The position numbers were made by a program, and so were the translations under genes. A stretch of DNA of 64,000 nucleotides. It comes from Enterococcaceae bacterium OF42-14pH9A (GTDB lineage: Bacteria > Bacillota > Bacilli > Lactobacillales > Enterococcaceae). The stretch is taken from NCBI GenBank assembly GCA_027692465.1, contig JAQEYU010000002.1, forward strand, positions 310,001 through 374,000, given 5' to 3'. Shown one piece after another: positions 17,001 to 26,745 of the stretch. The notes beneath the pieces were generated by a model. The model worked only from the letters and a program-made list of their open reading frames with translations. It made no database searches and was not told the DNA's origin. Each line of letters begins with the position of its first letter. The first letter of the stretch is position 1.

Positions 17001-20000
17001 TCATTGACTGGCTTCCAGCTGCATTTCGATGCGGCTTTGACCGGCACCGTCAGCTTTCACCAGGATCTGTCTTGGGATACTGGTCTTCAGCTCCTGAACG
17101 TGGCTGATGATCCCGATCAGGCGCCCTTCTGTTTCAATCATACTGAGGGCTTCCATCGCCATCTCCAGCGATTCTTCATCCAGCGAGCCGAAGCCCTCGT
17201 CGATAAACAGCGCTTCGATGGCAATACCGCCGGCCCGGCTCTGGATCACATCCGCCAAAGACAAGGCCAAAGCCAGTGCGGCAATGAAGCTTTCCCCGCC
17301 GGACAAGGTCTGCACACGGCGGGTATCTCCGGCATTATCATCATAAATATCGATGTCCAGTCCCTTCATGCCGCGACCGCCGGTATCTTTGTCCGCCAGC
17401 TGGAATTGATAACGTCCTCGGGTCAAACGAGCCAGCCGAGTGTTGGCTACCAGCAGGATTTCCTGCAGGTAACTTTGCAGAATATAACGCTCCAAGCTGG
17501 TTTTGTAGATATTGCGGCCGTTAATCGTATCTGCCAGCTGGGTCAGCTGGCTCTGGCGGGCCACTTGGGCTTCATTGGCTGCGACCAGTTTTTTGAGTTC
17601 TTGCAAGGTGGCCTCATTGCGTTTGCGTTTTTGGTTGTGGTTCGTCAAAAGCTCCTGCGCTGCCGTAGTGTGCTCATGGGCCTCATCAAAGGCTGCACGC
17701 AACGGCGCAAGCTCCGGAGCAGCGGCTTCTTTGAGCTTTTCCCGCAGCTCTTGCAGTCGGCGGGTCACGAAGCTCTCCTGTTGAGTAAAAGCGGTGATTT
17801 TTTCCTGCAACGGCACCAGCTCCGCCAGTTGCGCCAACAGCTCTGTCAAATCCGCAGCGGTCAGCTCCGCAAAAGGGGCTGCCGCCAACAATTCGGCCAG
17901 TGCTTTTTCCGCCTGCGCTGTTTTTTGCTGCTGGGCGGCCAGCTGTTCAGCTAGTTGCTGCAGCCGAAAATCAGCGGTCAATTTTTCTTCCCGCAGCTTG
18001 TGTCCCTGTTCTTCAAAGGCAGCATTCATCGCTTCAAGGCTTGTGATCGTCTCCGCCAAATCGGTCACCGCCTGTTCCAGCTCAGACAAGCGTGTCGTCC
18101 CTACTTGCAGCTCCAGACTGGCCAACTCTCCTTGCAGTAACTGGAACTGACCTTCCAACTGTTGCTGTGTTGTGGTTTCAGCCTTGATCTCGGTTGCCGC
18201 CAGCACCAGCTCCTGCTGCAAAACTTCCGCTTCTTCGGCTATCTCAGCCAAACGCTTTTCCTTTTGCTGTAACGCTTCCTGCAAGTCCCGTAAAAGCTGT
18301 TGCGGCGTAGCAGTTTTATCAGCCGATGCAGCCACGGATTTTGCGACTGTCTTATTTTCGTCAGCACTACCGCTTGCAAGACCGGTTTGCACTTGGTCAA
18401 TGGCAGTCGTTGAGCCGGCCAATTCATAGATACCGGCCAAGGCTTCGTTGAACTCGCTCTCCTGCTGTGCCTGTGCTTGTTGGGCCTCAGTCAGCTCTCG
18501 GGACAACGCTGCCAGTTGTTCTGTCAGCTGATCCGCCTTGGTCTCAAGAGCAGTCAGTTTCCTTTCTGCCTGCTGCCAAGCGTTCTCCAAGTCCTGCAGC
18601 CGCAGCTCGTTTTCACTGATCTCAGCTGCGGAAAAGGACAGCTGCTCTTTGTGGGCCGCCGGATGCTCCAAAGCTCCGCAAACCGGACAAGGTTCTCCCG
18701 GACGCAGGTCCAATGACAGTTTGGCGATCATCAATGCGGCCTGCCGACTTTTCAGAGTCAGCAGCTCTTCATGGGCAGCCTGTACCTTTTGTTGTTGCTC
18801 GCCGGCAGCTTGTTGCGTTTTTTCCAACTGGTGGCGCCCGTCTGTCATTGCCTGGCCAACAGCTGTGGTCCGCTGCATGCGGTCAGTCAGTTTTTCGGCC
18901 AGATTTTCCAGCTGTGCCAAGTGCAGCTTGTATTCCTGCAAAGCGGCTTTTTGCTGCAGCTGCTCATCAAGCTGCTGCAGCCGCGCCGTCTGCTCCGCCT
19001 CTCGTTGACTCAGACACTGGATCTTTTCGGTTGCCTGCACCAAAGCATCCTGCAAAGCGGCTGCTGCCTGCCGCTTTTCCTCTCTCCGGCGAGCCAAGGG
19101 CAGCTGCTGCTCTTTTTGAGCCAAGCGCCGCTGCTTTTCAGCCAGCTCTTCCTTGCGGCGGCTTTGCGCAGTCTGGCCCTTTTGCCATGTTTTTAACGCT
19201 TGCTGCAGCTCCTCTGCCAGTTGTTGGGCACTAGCCAGCTGATCAGCCAACTGCTTTTCCTGCAGCTGCTGCTCTCGGTGATGCTCCGGCAGGTGACGAT
19301 TGTCTTTGGCCCATTGAAGCTGTTGCAGCCGCTCTTTGGCAGCTGCAATCGCAGCTGCCTGCTCCTTCAATTCTGCCGCCGACGTTTCCAATTTTGCCAA
19401 TTCATCAAACTGCCCCAGCTGCTCCTTGCCGGCATAAAAAGCGGCCTCTGCTGCCTTCTCAGCTTTTTGTGCCTCCAGCAGCAGCTTTTCAGCCGCTTGC
19501 TCTTTTTCTTTCAATACTGCGATATCCGCCTGCCAGTTTGCCGCGGCTTCCGGCCAACTGACACTTTCCGGCGGCACGACCGCTTCCCATTGAAAATGCT
19601 CACTCAAGGTCTGTGCCTTCATATCCAAAAGCTGCAAAGTCTCACTGCCGACTGCCACCTGCTCTTTGAACCAATCGTTCAGCCGTCCGAACAGCTGCGT
19701 GTCGAACAATCGTCGCAGCACCTGTTCTTTGTCCAGGCTGGAAGCCACCAGAAAATTGCGAAATTCTCCTTGCGGCAACATAATGATCTTGAAAAACTGA
19801 TCGGCAGTCAGGTGCAGCAGCTCCTGGATGTAATTGTCCACATCTTTGGTGATCTGCCGTTGTTCAGAGCCGGCAGTATCAAAAATAGTCAGCGTCGTCT
19901 TGGCCGCCCGTTTGGTCATACCGCTGCCGCGCTTTTTGGCTACTTCTTGTTCCGGACGCCGCCGGACCTCGTATAAAAAGCCGCCGTGTTCAAAGGTGAA

Positions 20001-20237
20001 GCTCACCTCAGTCTCTTCTGCCGGCGTGGCAAAAGCCGAGCGCATCTCTTTGGGCGAACGCAGCTTGCCGGAAGTCTGGCCGAACAAGGCATAGGTCATC
20101 CCGTCGAAGATCGTTGTTTTGCCGGCACCGGTCCGGCCGCTGATCAGAAACAGACCGCTCCCCTCAAAGGCAGCAAAATCTACTTCTTCATTTATGAAGG
20201 GACCAAAATTGGTCATGGTCAGTTTTCGCGGTTGCAT
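17001..20237 (-). CDS. sbcC: Exonuclease subunit SbcC
   Basis: SbcC is the Rad50-like ATPase of the SbcCD complex, which opens DNA hairpins and processes double-strand ends. The 1078-residue product has Walker A GRTGAGKTT near residue 33. Long Gln/Glu/Ala-rich coiled coils lie on either side of the zinc hook CPVC, in PGEPCPVCGALEHP. The signature LSGGESF and Walker B ALFIDEGFGSLD are near the C-terminus. It follows sbcD with a 63-bp gap and its own AAGGAG site. The gene is followed by the SNF2 helicase gene. Confidence 0.96.
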   Translation of the reverse strand: MQPRKLTMTNFGPFINEEVDFAAFEGSGLFLISGRTGAGKTTIFDGMTYALFGQTSGKLRSPKEMRSAFATPAEETEVSFTFEHGGFLYEVRRRPEQEVAKKRGSGMTKRAAKTTLTIFDTAGSEQRQITKDVDNYIQELLHLTADQFFKIIMLPQGEFRNFLVASSLDKEQVLRRLFDTQLFGRLNDWFKEQVAVGSETLQLLDMKAQTLSEHFQWEAVVPPESVSWPEAAANWQADIAVLKEKEQAAEKLLLEAQKAEKAAEAAFYAGKEQLGQFDELAKLETSAAELKEQAAAIAAAKERLQQLQWAKDNRHLPEHHREQQLQEKQLADQLASAQQLAEELQQALKTWQKGQTAQSRRKEELAEKQRRLAQKEQQLPLARRREEKRQAAAALQDALVQATEKIQCLSQREAEQTARLQQLDEQLQQKAALQEYKLHLAQLENLAEKLTDRMQRTTAVGQAMTDGRHQLEKTQQAAGEQQQKVQAAHEELLTLKSRQAALMIAKLSLDLRPGEPCPVCGALEHPAAHKEQLSFSAAEISENELRLQDLENAWQQAERKLTALETKADQLTEQLAALSRELTEAQQAQAQQESEFNEALAGIYELAGSTTAIDQVQTGLASGSADENKTVAKSVAASADKTATPQQLLRDLQEALQQKEKRLAEIAEEAEVLQQELVLAATEIKAETTTQQQLEGQFQLLQGELASLELQVGTTRLSELEQAVTDLAETITSLEAMNAAFEEQGHKLREEKLTADFRLQQLAEQLAAQQQKTAQAEKALAELLAAAPFAELTAADLTELLAQLAELVPLQEKITAFTQQESFVTRRLQELREKLKEAAAPELAPLRAAFDEAHEHTTAAQELLTNHNQKRKRNEATLQELKKLVAANEAQVARQSQLTQLADTINGRNIYKTSLERYILQSYLQEILLVANTRLARLTRGRYQFQLADKDTGGRGMKGLDIDIYDDNAGDTRRVQTLSGGESFIAALALALSLADVIQSRAGGIAIEALFIDEGFGSLDEESLEMAMEALSMIETEGRLIGIISHVQELKTSIPRQILVKADGAGQSRIEMQLEASQ

Positions 20238-20300
20238 CCTTCTCCTTGTCCTCCTCTGTACTACTCATAACAACAGGTTTTCCGAGTTTTCGAACCAATG

Positions 20301-21419
20301 TCATTCTTTGGCGACAGCCTGCAGCGCTGCTTTCAGCCATTCCTGCTGCTGGGCTGACAACTTTTCTCCGGTCATCTCGGCAAAAAAATCTTGGACCAGC
20401 GCTTTCGGATTGCGCTCTTGCGGCAGTTCAGGCGCCGTCTGCTGCACTTTGGCCACACCGCTGACCCGCTCAACTCCCAGAATGCGCGGATAAATGCCCC
20501 GCAACGTATTCATCAGATTGGGAATCACCGCCCGATCCGTCAGCTTGATCTGTAAAAAATCCTCCCGCCCAACAGCCTGATAAAAGGCCGGATCCAGCAG
20601 CTGCTCATAAGCGGCCGTCAATACCCGCACGTCATGCACCGGCACCAGTGGCACAAACTGCCGCTTTTCGACAGCTGCGGTATCCACGATGAACACTCCT
20701 TTTTCCTGCGTGGCTTCTGACAGTGAAAATTTCAATGGCGAACCGCTGTATTGGATGCGGGGATGTTTCACTGCATCCTTGCCGTGAAGGTGCCCCAATG
20801 CCACATAATCAAACTCATCGAAAAGGTCTGCCGGCACATTGTCCAGCCCGCCTACCTCGATTTTAGTCTCCGAATCCGTCCGCAGTGCTCCTGCCACGAA
20901 AAAGTGGGTCACCAGCACCTGTCGCAGCGCCGGATCAAAACTTTCTTTCATCTTTGCCACGGCCAGCTCCACGGCTTCTGCAATCGTTCGGATCGTGTCA
21001 TCTGCAAAAAAGAGCCGGGCTGCGATCGGTTCAAAATAGGGCAACAGGAAAAACTGGGTATCGCCGATTATCACCGGCATAAATGCCTGATCCAGACGGG
21101 TGTGCAGATGAAATGCCGTATGAGAAAACCACGGTCCGCCAGTTTCTAAGCGAGTCGCATTGTCATGATTACCGGAAATCGCCAAAAGCGGCAGCTTCTT
21201 TTCCAGATTCAGCTGCACCACCTTCTGATTAAATAACGACACAGCTTCCACTGGTGGCACACCGCGATCATAGAGGTCGCCTGCAATCACCACCGCGTCG
21301 ACCGCTTCTGTCACTGCGATTTCGATGACTTGATCGATAACCGCTTCTTGCTCTGACAGCAGGTCATAGCCATTGAATTTTTTGCCGATATGCCAATCAG
21401 CCGTATGTAAAAAACGCAC
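20301..21419 (-). CDS. sbcD: Exonuclease subunit SbcD
   Basis: SbcD is the Mre11-like nuclease partner of SbcC. The 372-residue product starts with HTADWHIGKKFNGYDLL and then shows DAVVIAGDLYDRGVPP, ISGNHDN and LGHLHG, which are the metallophosphoesterase metal-binding blocks. The start is GTG at 21419, the only one placed in front of the conserved first block; upstream AAGGGC is a modest ribosome site. It begins the sbcD-sbcC-SNF2 cluster. The region upstream holds a repeat element. Confidence 0.95.
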   Translation of the reverse strand: MRFLHTADWHIGKKFNGYDLLSEQEAVIDQVIEIAVTEAVDAVVIAGDLYDRGVPPVEAVSLFNQKVVQLNLEKKLPLLAISGNHDNATRLETGGPWFSHTAFHLHTRLDQAFMPVIIGDTQFFLLPYFEPIAARLFFADDTIRTIAEAVELAVAKMKESFDPALRQVLVTHFFVAGALRTDSETKIEVGGLDNVPADLFDEFDYVALGHLHGKDAVKHPRIQYSGSPLKFSLSEATQEKGVFIVDTAAVEKRQFVPLVPVHDVRVLTAAYEQLLDPAFYQAVGREDFLQIKLTDRAVIPNLMNTLRGIYPRILGVERVSGVAKVQQTAPELPQERNPKALVQDFFAEMTGEKLSAQQQEWLKAALQAVAKE

Positions 21420-21550
21420 GTCGCCACAGCCCTTCTTAAAAATCTCCTTCCAGTCATTATACCACTTTCCGAAAGATAGCTGAAACAGATATCATACGCT
21501 CCCACTGTATCTCCGGTTCAGATTTCGCTTACCTGACTGAAGTGGATCGG

Positions 21551-21671
21551 AAAATACCAGTGAGATTTGAATCTATTTCGAAATTTTCCAACATCAAGGG
21601 TAAAAGCACAGCGTATGGTAGCATAAGCGTGCCCTTATGACGCAGGTTATGGTGAAAAAGGCCAAAATCTC
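21551..21671. repeat. Divergent palindromic repeat related to the one before the arabinofuranosidase gene
   Basis: GTGAGATTTGAATC followed by TTATGACGCAG recurs as GTGAGATTCGAATC and TTATGACGCAG at 62924-62973, with different internal spacing (61 versus 26 bases). Here GAGATTT and, about 100 bases later, AAATCTC could form the arms of a hairpin. Evidence is two short shared blocks only. Confidence 0.4.
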
Positions 21672-21732
21672 TACCATTGGTGTTTTTCGGTATCCTCTGC
21701 CCAATTGTCAGTACTCAAAAAAGAGGACATGA

Positions 21733-21772
21733 CAAAAAAGCAGCCCGTTGTGACAACAGTGCTGCTTTCTTA
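21733..21772 (-). terminator. Terminator of the lpl-like operon
   Basis: On the minus strand GAAAGCAGCACTGTTGT pairs with ACAACGGGCTGC and continues into TTTTTT. It follows the DUF624 gene, the last gene of the transporter cluster. Confidence 0.85.
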
Positions 21773-21803
21773 AAATTTATTTTATCCTTCGAATCGAGGG
21801 GAA

Positions 21804-22448
21804 TCAACGAGATAACTTTTCCGCCCTAGCTTCCAAGCGGGCAAAGATCCTTTTCATGATCAAACTATTCAAAAGCGCGGCCAGCGAAAAGCCAAAGAAA
21901 GTGCCAATGTAAATAGCTGTCAATAGCCGCTCTGGTGAACTGACTGCACTATAAAGCAACAATCCGTTACCACCGCTTAAAACCAAAATCTGTGGGAAGA
22001 AGTTTACTAGTATTGCCAATGCATTTTTCCAAACTTGTTTCAAAGAATCTCGATAACGGCCTATATAGGAGAACCAAATTGAGGAGAGCGCCAGCAATAG
22101 AAAAACAAAGGGCAGTAAAACTATCAACCCCACAAACTTCACACTACCCGCAAACTGCTGTAAAAGCATAAAATCTAAAAAAAAGGCACCACTTGCTGTT
22201 AGTGTGATCCCCCATAGAATCATCCCCTGCTTAATGTTTTCGCGAAACAAACGGAAATAGTTGACTACCACTGCATTATCTTGCCCTCTGAGTATTCGTT
22301 GCCAACTGGCTAAAAGAGCGGTCCAGGCTGCTCCAATGCTTATCAAAGGTAGCGAAGTTATAAGGAAAAGAAGATTCAGTAAGATCAAGTCAGTAATCCG
22401 AGCCAGCAATTGCATCAGCGGCCGTTCAACATTAAAAAGTTTAGTCAT
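21804..22448 (-). CDS. YesL-like DUF624 membrane protein
   Basis: This 214-residue protein has about five hydrophobic segments and the DUF624 opening (NVERPLMQLLARITDLILLNLLFLI) split by the conserved LPLISIG. YesL in Bacillus lies next to the YesM/YesN two-component system and rhamnogalacturonan uptake genes. The same grouping is seen here, with YesM/YesN-type and Lpl-type genes. The function of the family is not known; a role in the transporter or in signalling has been suggested. GAAAGGAAG precedes the start. It ends at a strong terminator. Confidence 0.85.
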   Translation of the reverse strand: MTKLFNVERPLMQLLARITDLILLNLLFLITSLPLISIGAAWTALLASWQRILRGQDNAVVVNYFRLFRENIKQGMILWGITLTASGAFFLDFMLLQQFAGSVKFVGLIVLLPFVFLLLALSSIWFSYIGRYRDSLKQVWKNALAILVNFFPQILVLSGGNGLLLYSAVSSPERLLTAIYIGTFFGFSLAALLNSLIMKRIFARLEARAEKLSR

Positions 22449-22646
22449 TTTGTTTGCTTCCTTTCAAAGATGGCTGTGTATTTCAGTTGGAATAGAGGTG
22501 TCTAAGTACGACAGCAACGACTGCTTTGGTGTTTTTCACTACAATATTCGTCATAAATACTTACTTGTGAATCACATAATCTGTCCTTTCCCTTGAGTCC
22601 GCATGAGGCGCGCATCCCATCAGGTTTTCCAGACAAACCTTGATCC

Positions 22647-23060
22647 TTACAAAATAGATTGTTTTTTTCTAAGACGTATATATTTGCTTAAGAAAACAGC
22701 TGACAGAATAAATACAAGGGCACTGATTCCGATACCAATCAAAATTTTTCTGCTTTTCCTATTTTGTGTTTGTTTCAGATGCAAGCTGCCTTCATTCGAC
22801 ACATCTCCCTTGGGAAAATCTTCAAATTGGTTATCCAAAAGAATTACTTCGCCTTGTGCATTCGGATCGACTTCTACTCCGTAAGTACCACCTCCGAGCA
22901 GTTTGTTTTCTTCAATTTCCATTTGTTGATAAGGCAAGACGGGGCCCAAAGCCTGTGAAACAGCAGCTTTTTTAGTATCTGTCATTGTCGCAGCACAGAT
23001 ATCTGCGCTTCCAAACATCATTGTAACTATGATTAGAGCTCCTAAAAAACAGCTTTTCAC
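22647..23060 (-). CDS. Small secreted protein with C-terminal membrane anchor
   Basis: I do not recognise a family for this 137-residue product. A GTG at 23060 with GGGAGG seven bases upstream gives a signal-peptide-like start (CFLGALIIVTMMFGSADICAA). A longer frame would lack a ribosome site. A polar middle of about 70 residues is followed by a single membrane segment (ILIGIGISALVFILSAVFL) and a basic tail (KYIRLRKK), so it should be an extracytoplasmic protein anchored at its C-terminus. It lies between the binding-protein gene and the DUF624 gene in the same operon, so a role in the uptake or sensing of the same sugar is likely but unproven. Confidence 0.65.
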   Translation of the reverse strand: MKSCFLGALIIVTMMFGSADICAATMTDTKKAAVSQALGPVLPYQQMEIEENKLLGGGTYGVEVDPNAQGEVILLDNQFEDFPKGDVSNEGSLHLKQTQNRKSRKILIGIGISALVFILSAVFLSKYIRLRKKQSIL

Positions 23061-23131
23061 GTTTTTTGCCTCCCTACTTTTATCTATGTATAGAAAAAGG
23101 CACCCGCAGATGCCCTTTCCATAATCTAGTA

Positions 23132-24718
23132 TCAACCTTCAATCGCCTTTTGGTAGCGGTCATAGGCATCGTTCTGAATTTTCATGAAATCATCCAACCC
23201 CATCGCTTTCAATTGTTTGAGATAATCGTCCCAATCTTTGTCGATCCCGCCTTCAACGACCCACTTGGAAGCCATTTGGGTAACATAGGAACTGATATCC
23301 ACATAGATGGCAGACAACCGGTTCAATTCTTCCGGTGAATAGTTGACATTTGGAAAGGCTGGCAATGCATACTGATTAATCTCAGCATCCAATTTCAATT
23401 TCAGACCATCCCCTTGTGTATCATCAATCTCAACTTTGTCATTGAACCCGTCTTCAACATATTTAGGACCAAAGTCCCGCAACGAATTAATCCATGCCCA
23501 AGAGTCAGCAGATTCTTCCCCTTGTGGAGGCAAGACTTTGTATTTGTCGCCATCTTTCTCAGTACCAACACCGAATGACCCATAGTAAGTCTGGATACTT
23601 GCATCATCTGTGTACAGAGAATCTGCCCATTTCAGTAATGATTCCGGATCTTTACAAGCTGTAGTGACCATCAACTCATTGCGGCCATAGTTATAATGAT
23701 CTGGGTCTGAGAAGACATATCGTTCTCCATCAGGACCTTTTAACGGTTTTAAAGCCACGTATTCATCTGCATGCAAACCAAATGTCGCATCGGCCGTCCA
23801 ACCAACAGAAACCCCTACGAGCGAAACATTTTTATCCATCCGTTTAGCATCAGACATGGATTGATCTTGTGTAAAGAGTTCCGAATCAATCAACCCTTTA
23901 GCATATGCATCATGCATCCAGGCAATCCCTTCTTTGTAACTTTCTTCTGTGCGCAGATAGACCGGCTTGCCATCCTTCAAAGACATTTCATAGGTTTGGT
24001 CTTGTCCGCGACGATTGTCAAACGGCAAAATGAAACTAAACGTTGGATCAGCATTTCCCGCACCGTAAGGAATCTCATCGTTTGGATCCCCGTTTCCATT
24101 GGCATCTTGTTCTTTGAAAGCAGTTAACACTTTGATGAAGTCTTCGTAGGTATCCGGCATTTCCAAACCGAGATTATCCAACCATTTTTGATTGATAAAG
24201 AGTTGATTATCAATCAGTGGACGCATCGGCAATTTTTTAGGAAGGCTGTAAATATGTCCATCAGGTGACGTAATCAGTGCTTTTAATTTGGGTTCTTTCT
24301 CCATTGCTGCCTTCAAATTTGGCATGCTGGATTCGATATAATCTTCCAGAGGAATAAACATCGCCTGGTTTTGAGCAATTTCAGCATCATTCAATGTAAT
24401 TGAGCCAAGAAAAGCATCCGGGAGATCACCACCGGCTAACAGGACAGATTTTTTATCTCCCCAATCGGCGTTCAGGTAAACGTCCCAATTTATCTTTACA
24501 CCAGCATCTTTGGCACTTTCTTCTAAAAAGCCTTTTTGAAAGTTATCGCCCCAATCGGCCCAACGAACGGTGGCTACCTTGAAGCTCGATTCGCTGCCGG
24601 AACCGCTGTTCTTTGTTCCACTATCTTTGGCAGCATCATCTCCTGAACCGCTGCTGCATCCCGCCAGCAAGGCCAGCACGGCTGCAGTTGTCAAAAAAGC
24701 GCCCATTTTTCTTTTCAT
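23132..24718 (-). CDS. Extracellular sugar-binding lipoprotein, LplA/YtcQ type
   Basis: The 528-residue product opens with a lipoprotein signal (lipobox LLAGCSSG) and a Ser/Gly/Asp linker, then a periplasmic-type solute-binding fold of the large family-1 group. Such proteins deliver oligosaccharides to Lpl/YtcP-type permeases. Two permease genes precede it in the operon. No ATPase gene is present, as expected for systems served by a shared MsmX-like ATPase encoded elsewhere. With the neighbouring GH65 phosphorylases, an alpha-linked glucose oligosaccharide is a reasonable guess at the ligand. AGGAGGAAAAG precedes the start. Confidence 0.92.
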   Translation of the reverse strand: MKRKMGAFLTTAAVLALLAGCSSGSGDDAAKDSGTKNSGSGSESSFKVATVRWADWGDNFQKGFLEESAKDAGVKINWDVYLNADWGDKKSVLLAGGDLPDAFLGSITLNDAEIAQNQAMFIPLEDYIESSMPNLKAAMEKEPKLKALITSPDGHIYSLPKKLPMRPLIDNQLFINQKWLDNLGLEMPDTYEDFIKVLTAFKEQDANGNGDPNDEIPYGAGNADPTFSFILPFDNRRGQDQTYEMSLKDGKPVYLRTEESYKEGIAWMHDAYAKGLIDSELFTQDQSMSDAKRMDKNVSLVGVSVGWTADATFGLHADEYVALKPLKGPDGERYVFSDPDHYNYGRNELMVTTACKDPESLLKWADSLYTDDASIQTYYGSFGVGTEKDGDKYKVLPPQGEESADSWAWINSLRDFGPKYVEDGFNDKVEIDDTQGDGLKLKLDAEINQYALPAFPNVNYSPEELNRLSAIYVDISSYVTQMASKWVVEGGIDKDWDDYLKQLKAMGLDDFMKIQNDAYDRYQKAIEG

Positions 24719-24751
24719 TCTCTTTTCCTCCTAATAATTAATTATAATGGA

Positions 24752-25678
24752 TTATTCTTTGATTGCGCCGATCATGACCCCTTGGTTGAAATATTTCTGT
24801 AAAAAAGGATACAGCATCATGATTGGAGCAGTTGAAACCACAATGGCAGCATATTTCATCATATCGGCAGTTGCTCTGAGCTCTGAGGCTAGACTACCGG
24901 TCGCTTGACTCTGCAATGTCTGATTCGTGATCAGCAAGCGCCGTAAAATCAATTGAAGCGGCTGCAGCTTTTCATCAGTCAAATAAATTAATGCGTTAAA
25001 CCAAGAGTTCCAGATTCCCACTGCCGTCCATAGTCCGATCACGGCTAAAATCGCCTTTGACAATGGAATCACTATGCTAAGAAAGTAGCGGAACGTGCTG
25101 CAGCCATCGATTTGAGCTGCCTCCCATAAACCTTCAGGAATACTATTATTAAAAAAGGTTCTTGCTACAATGATGTTGTAACTGGAAACAGCGAAGGGAA
25201 TCACCATTACCCAGAAGTTGTTCAGCAAGCCGACTTGTTTAACTGTCAAATAAATTGGGATCAATCCGCCACTGACAAACATCGGAATCACATAAAAGAT
25301 GGAAAGATATTTTTTTCCATAAAGATCCCCACGCGACAAGGCATATCCGGCAGGGATATTGACAATCAGTGCAAAGACCGTCCCCACAACAGTATAGAGA
25401 ATCGTATTCAGGTAGCTGCGCCAGATCAGTGATTGCTCAAACAGCGCTTTATAACCGTCCAACTTCCATTCATTCGGCCAAAACCAGACATTCCCATTGG
25501 CAACATCAGCCGGGTCACTGAAAGAAGCTATAATGACAAACCACAATGGATAGACAATCAAAAGGATCAATAAGATTGAGCTACCGTAAATAATGACATC
25601 AAAAATTCGTTCTTTTGTTGATTTTTTACGCCATTTGCTAATTGGTGATTTCTTTACATTCGGTTTTGATATTTCCAT
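24752..25678 (-). CDS. ABC sugar permease, LplC/YtcP type
   Basis: This 308-residue inner membrane subunit has six predicted membrane helices and the binding-protein-dependent transport signature EAAQIDGCSTFRYFLSIVIP. The ATG at 25678 is preferred over an in-frame GTG at 25687, since AGGAGG lies 8 bases upstream. The gene follows the LplB-type permease within a few bases (12 bp from its stop). It precedes the binding-protein gene. Together they form one importer. Confidence 0.92.
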   Translation of the reverse strand: MEISKPNVKKSPISKWRKKSTKERIFDVIIYGSSILLILLIVYPLWFVIIASFSDPADVANGNVWFWPNEWKLDGYKALFEQSLIWRSYLNTILYTVVGTVFALIVNIPAGYALSRGDLYGKKYLSIFYVIPMFVSGGLIPIYLTVKQVGLLNNFWVMVIPFAVSSYNIIVARTFFNNSIPEGLWEAAQIDGCSTFRYFLSIVIPLSKAILAVIGLWTAVGIWNSWFNALIYLTDEKLQPLQLILRRLLITNQTLQSQATGSLASELRATADMMKYAAIVVSTAPIMMLYPFLQKYFNQGVMIGAIKE

Positions 25679-25690
25679 TTCTTTCACCTC

Positions 25691-26638
25691 CTAGAACAAT
25701 CCGGTTTTCGTCGTCTTGCGGGACAGCCAATTGACAAAAACCAAAACAATGACATTGACAACGGTATTAAACAAACCAATTGCAGTGGAGAGGCTATATT
25801 GGAAGTTTTGCATCCCGACTTTATACACGTATGTCGAGATAATCTCGCTCCCCTGCAAATTCAACGGATTTTGCAGCAACAGCACTTTTTCAAAACCAAC
25901 ATTCAGAATACCGCCAGCCCGCAAGATCAACAAAATCATAGCAGTGGGAATGATCAACGGAATATCGATATGACGGATCTTTTGTAGCCGAGTAGCCCCA
26001 TCCATCGTTGCCGCCTCATAATAGGTAGGATCGATGGCTGATAGTGCTGCCAAATAGATAATGCTGTCCCAACCTACATGTTGCCAGACATCACTCCATA
26101 CATAGACAGATGCAAAACGGTTAGGGTTTGAGATCAAATTTGGCATATTAATGTTCAACAGTTTCAAAGCATTAGCGATTAACCCATTATTCGGAGACAA
26201 AAATAATAAGAGCATCCCACACATCACCATCGTTGAAATAAAATGAGGGAGATAGGTAGTGACTTGAAAAAATTTCTTGAATTTCTCCAAACGGATCTGG
26301 TTACATATCAAGGCTAAGATGATTGGTAGCGGAAAACCAACAATCATACTGTAAATAGAAATTTTCAGGGTGTTCCTCAAGGTGACCCCAAACTGAAACG
26401 AATTAAAATACTGAACAAAATGCTTCAACCCTACGAAGGGACTGTCCAAAATCCCCAATGCCGGCGAATAGTCCTTAAAGGCGATAATCAAGCCTCCCAT
26501 CGGAATATATGCAAACACAACAAGTAGGATGATCGAAGGCAGTAGTAACGCATACAAAGGAATGCTTCCCTTGATCTTACGTTTGTACAGATCCTTGAAG
26601 CCTTTTTTTTCAACAGTCGGACGAATCGACTTTTCCAT
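25691..26638 (-). CDS. ABC sugar permease, LplB type
   Basis: This 315-residue permease is the partner of the LplC-type subunit. It has six predicted membrane segments, and the EAATMDGATRLQKIRHIDIPLI stretch is the ATPase-contact loop (EAA...G). It is the first gene of the importer operon, and its start has GGGAGGAG upstream. A two-component system lies divergent from it. In related systems YesN-type regulators activate the neighbouring importer, so control by the adjacent regulator is likely. Confidence 0.92.
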   Translation of the reverse strand: MEKSIRPTVEKKGFKDLYKRKIKGSIPLYALLLPSIILLVVFAYIPMGGLIIAFKDYSPALGILDSPFVGLKHFVQYFNSFQFGVTLRNTLKISIYSMIVGFPLPIILALICNQIRLEKFKKFFQVTTYLPHFISTMVMCGMLLLFLSPNNGLIANALKLLNINMPNLISNPNRFASVYVWSDVWQHVGWDSIIYLAALSAIDPTYYEAATMDGATRLQKIRHIDIPLIIPTAMILLILRAGGILNVGFEKVLLLQNPLNLQGSEIISTYVYKVGMQNFQYSLSTAIGLFNTVVNVIVLVFVNWLSRKTTKTGLF

Positions 26639-26723
26639 AAACTTTTTCTCCTCCCTTTTCCTTTAACATCCAATGCCGGATGTCAGCACCTTGGCTGTTC
26701 ACCAATTTCCTCTTACACTCTTG

Positions 26724-26745
26724 ATTATAGAGGGAAGGCATTCCC
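26724..26745 (-). promoter_or_regulatory. Probable -10 box of the importer operon with adjacent inverted repeat
   Basis: TATAAT on the minus strand at 26729-26724 is preceded immediately upstream by GGGAATGCCTTCCC, whose 5-bp arms flank four bases. The repeat would lie between the -35 and -10 regions and is a candidate regulator site. No good -35 box is visible, as often seen with activated promoters. Confidence 0.4.

Noticed and set aside
22604..22643. Similarity of the CAGACAA...CCTTGATC sequence here to 57031-57047 as another repeat family
   Set aside because: The match is under 20 bases with gaps and could be chance.
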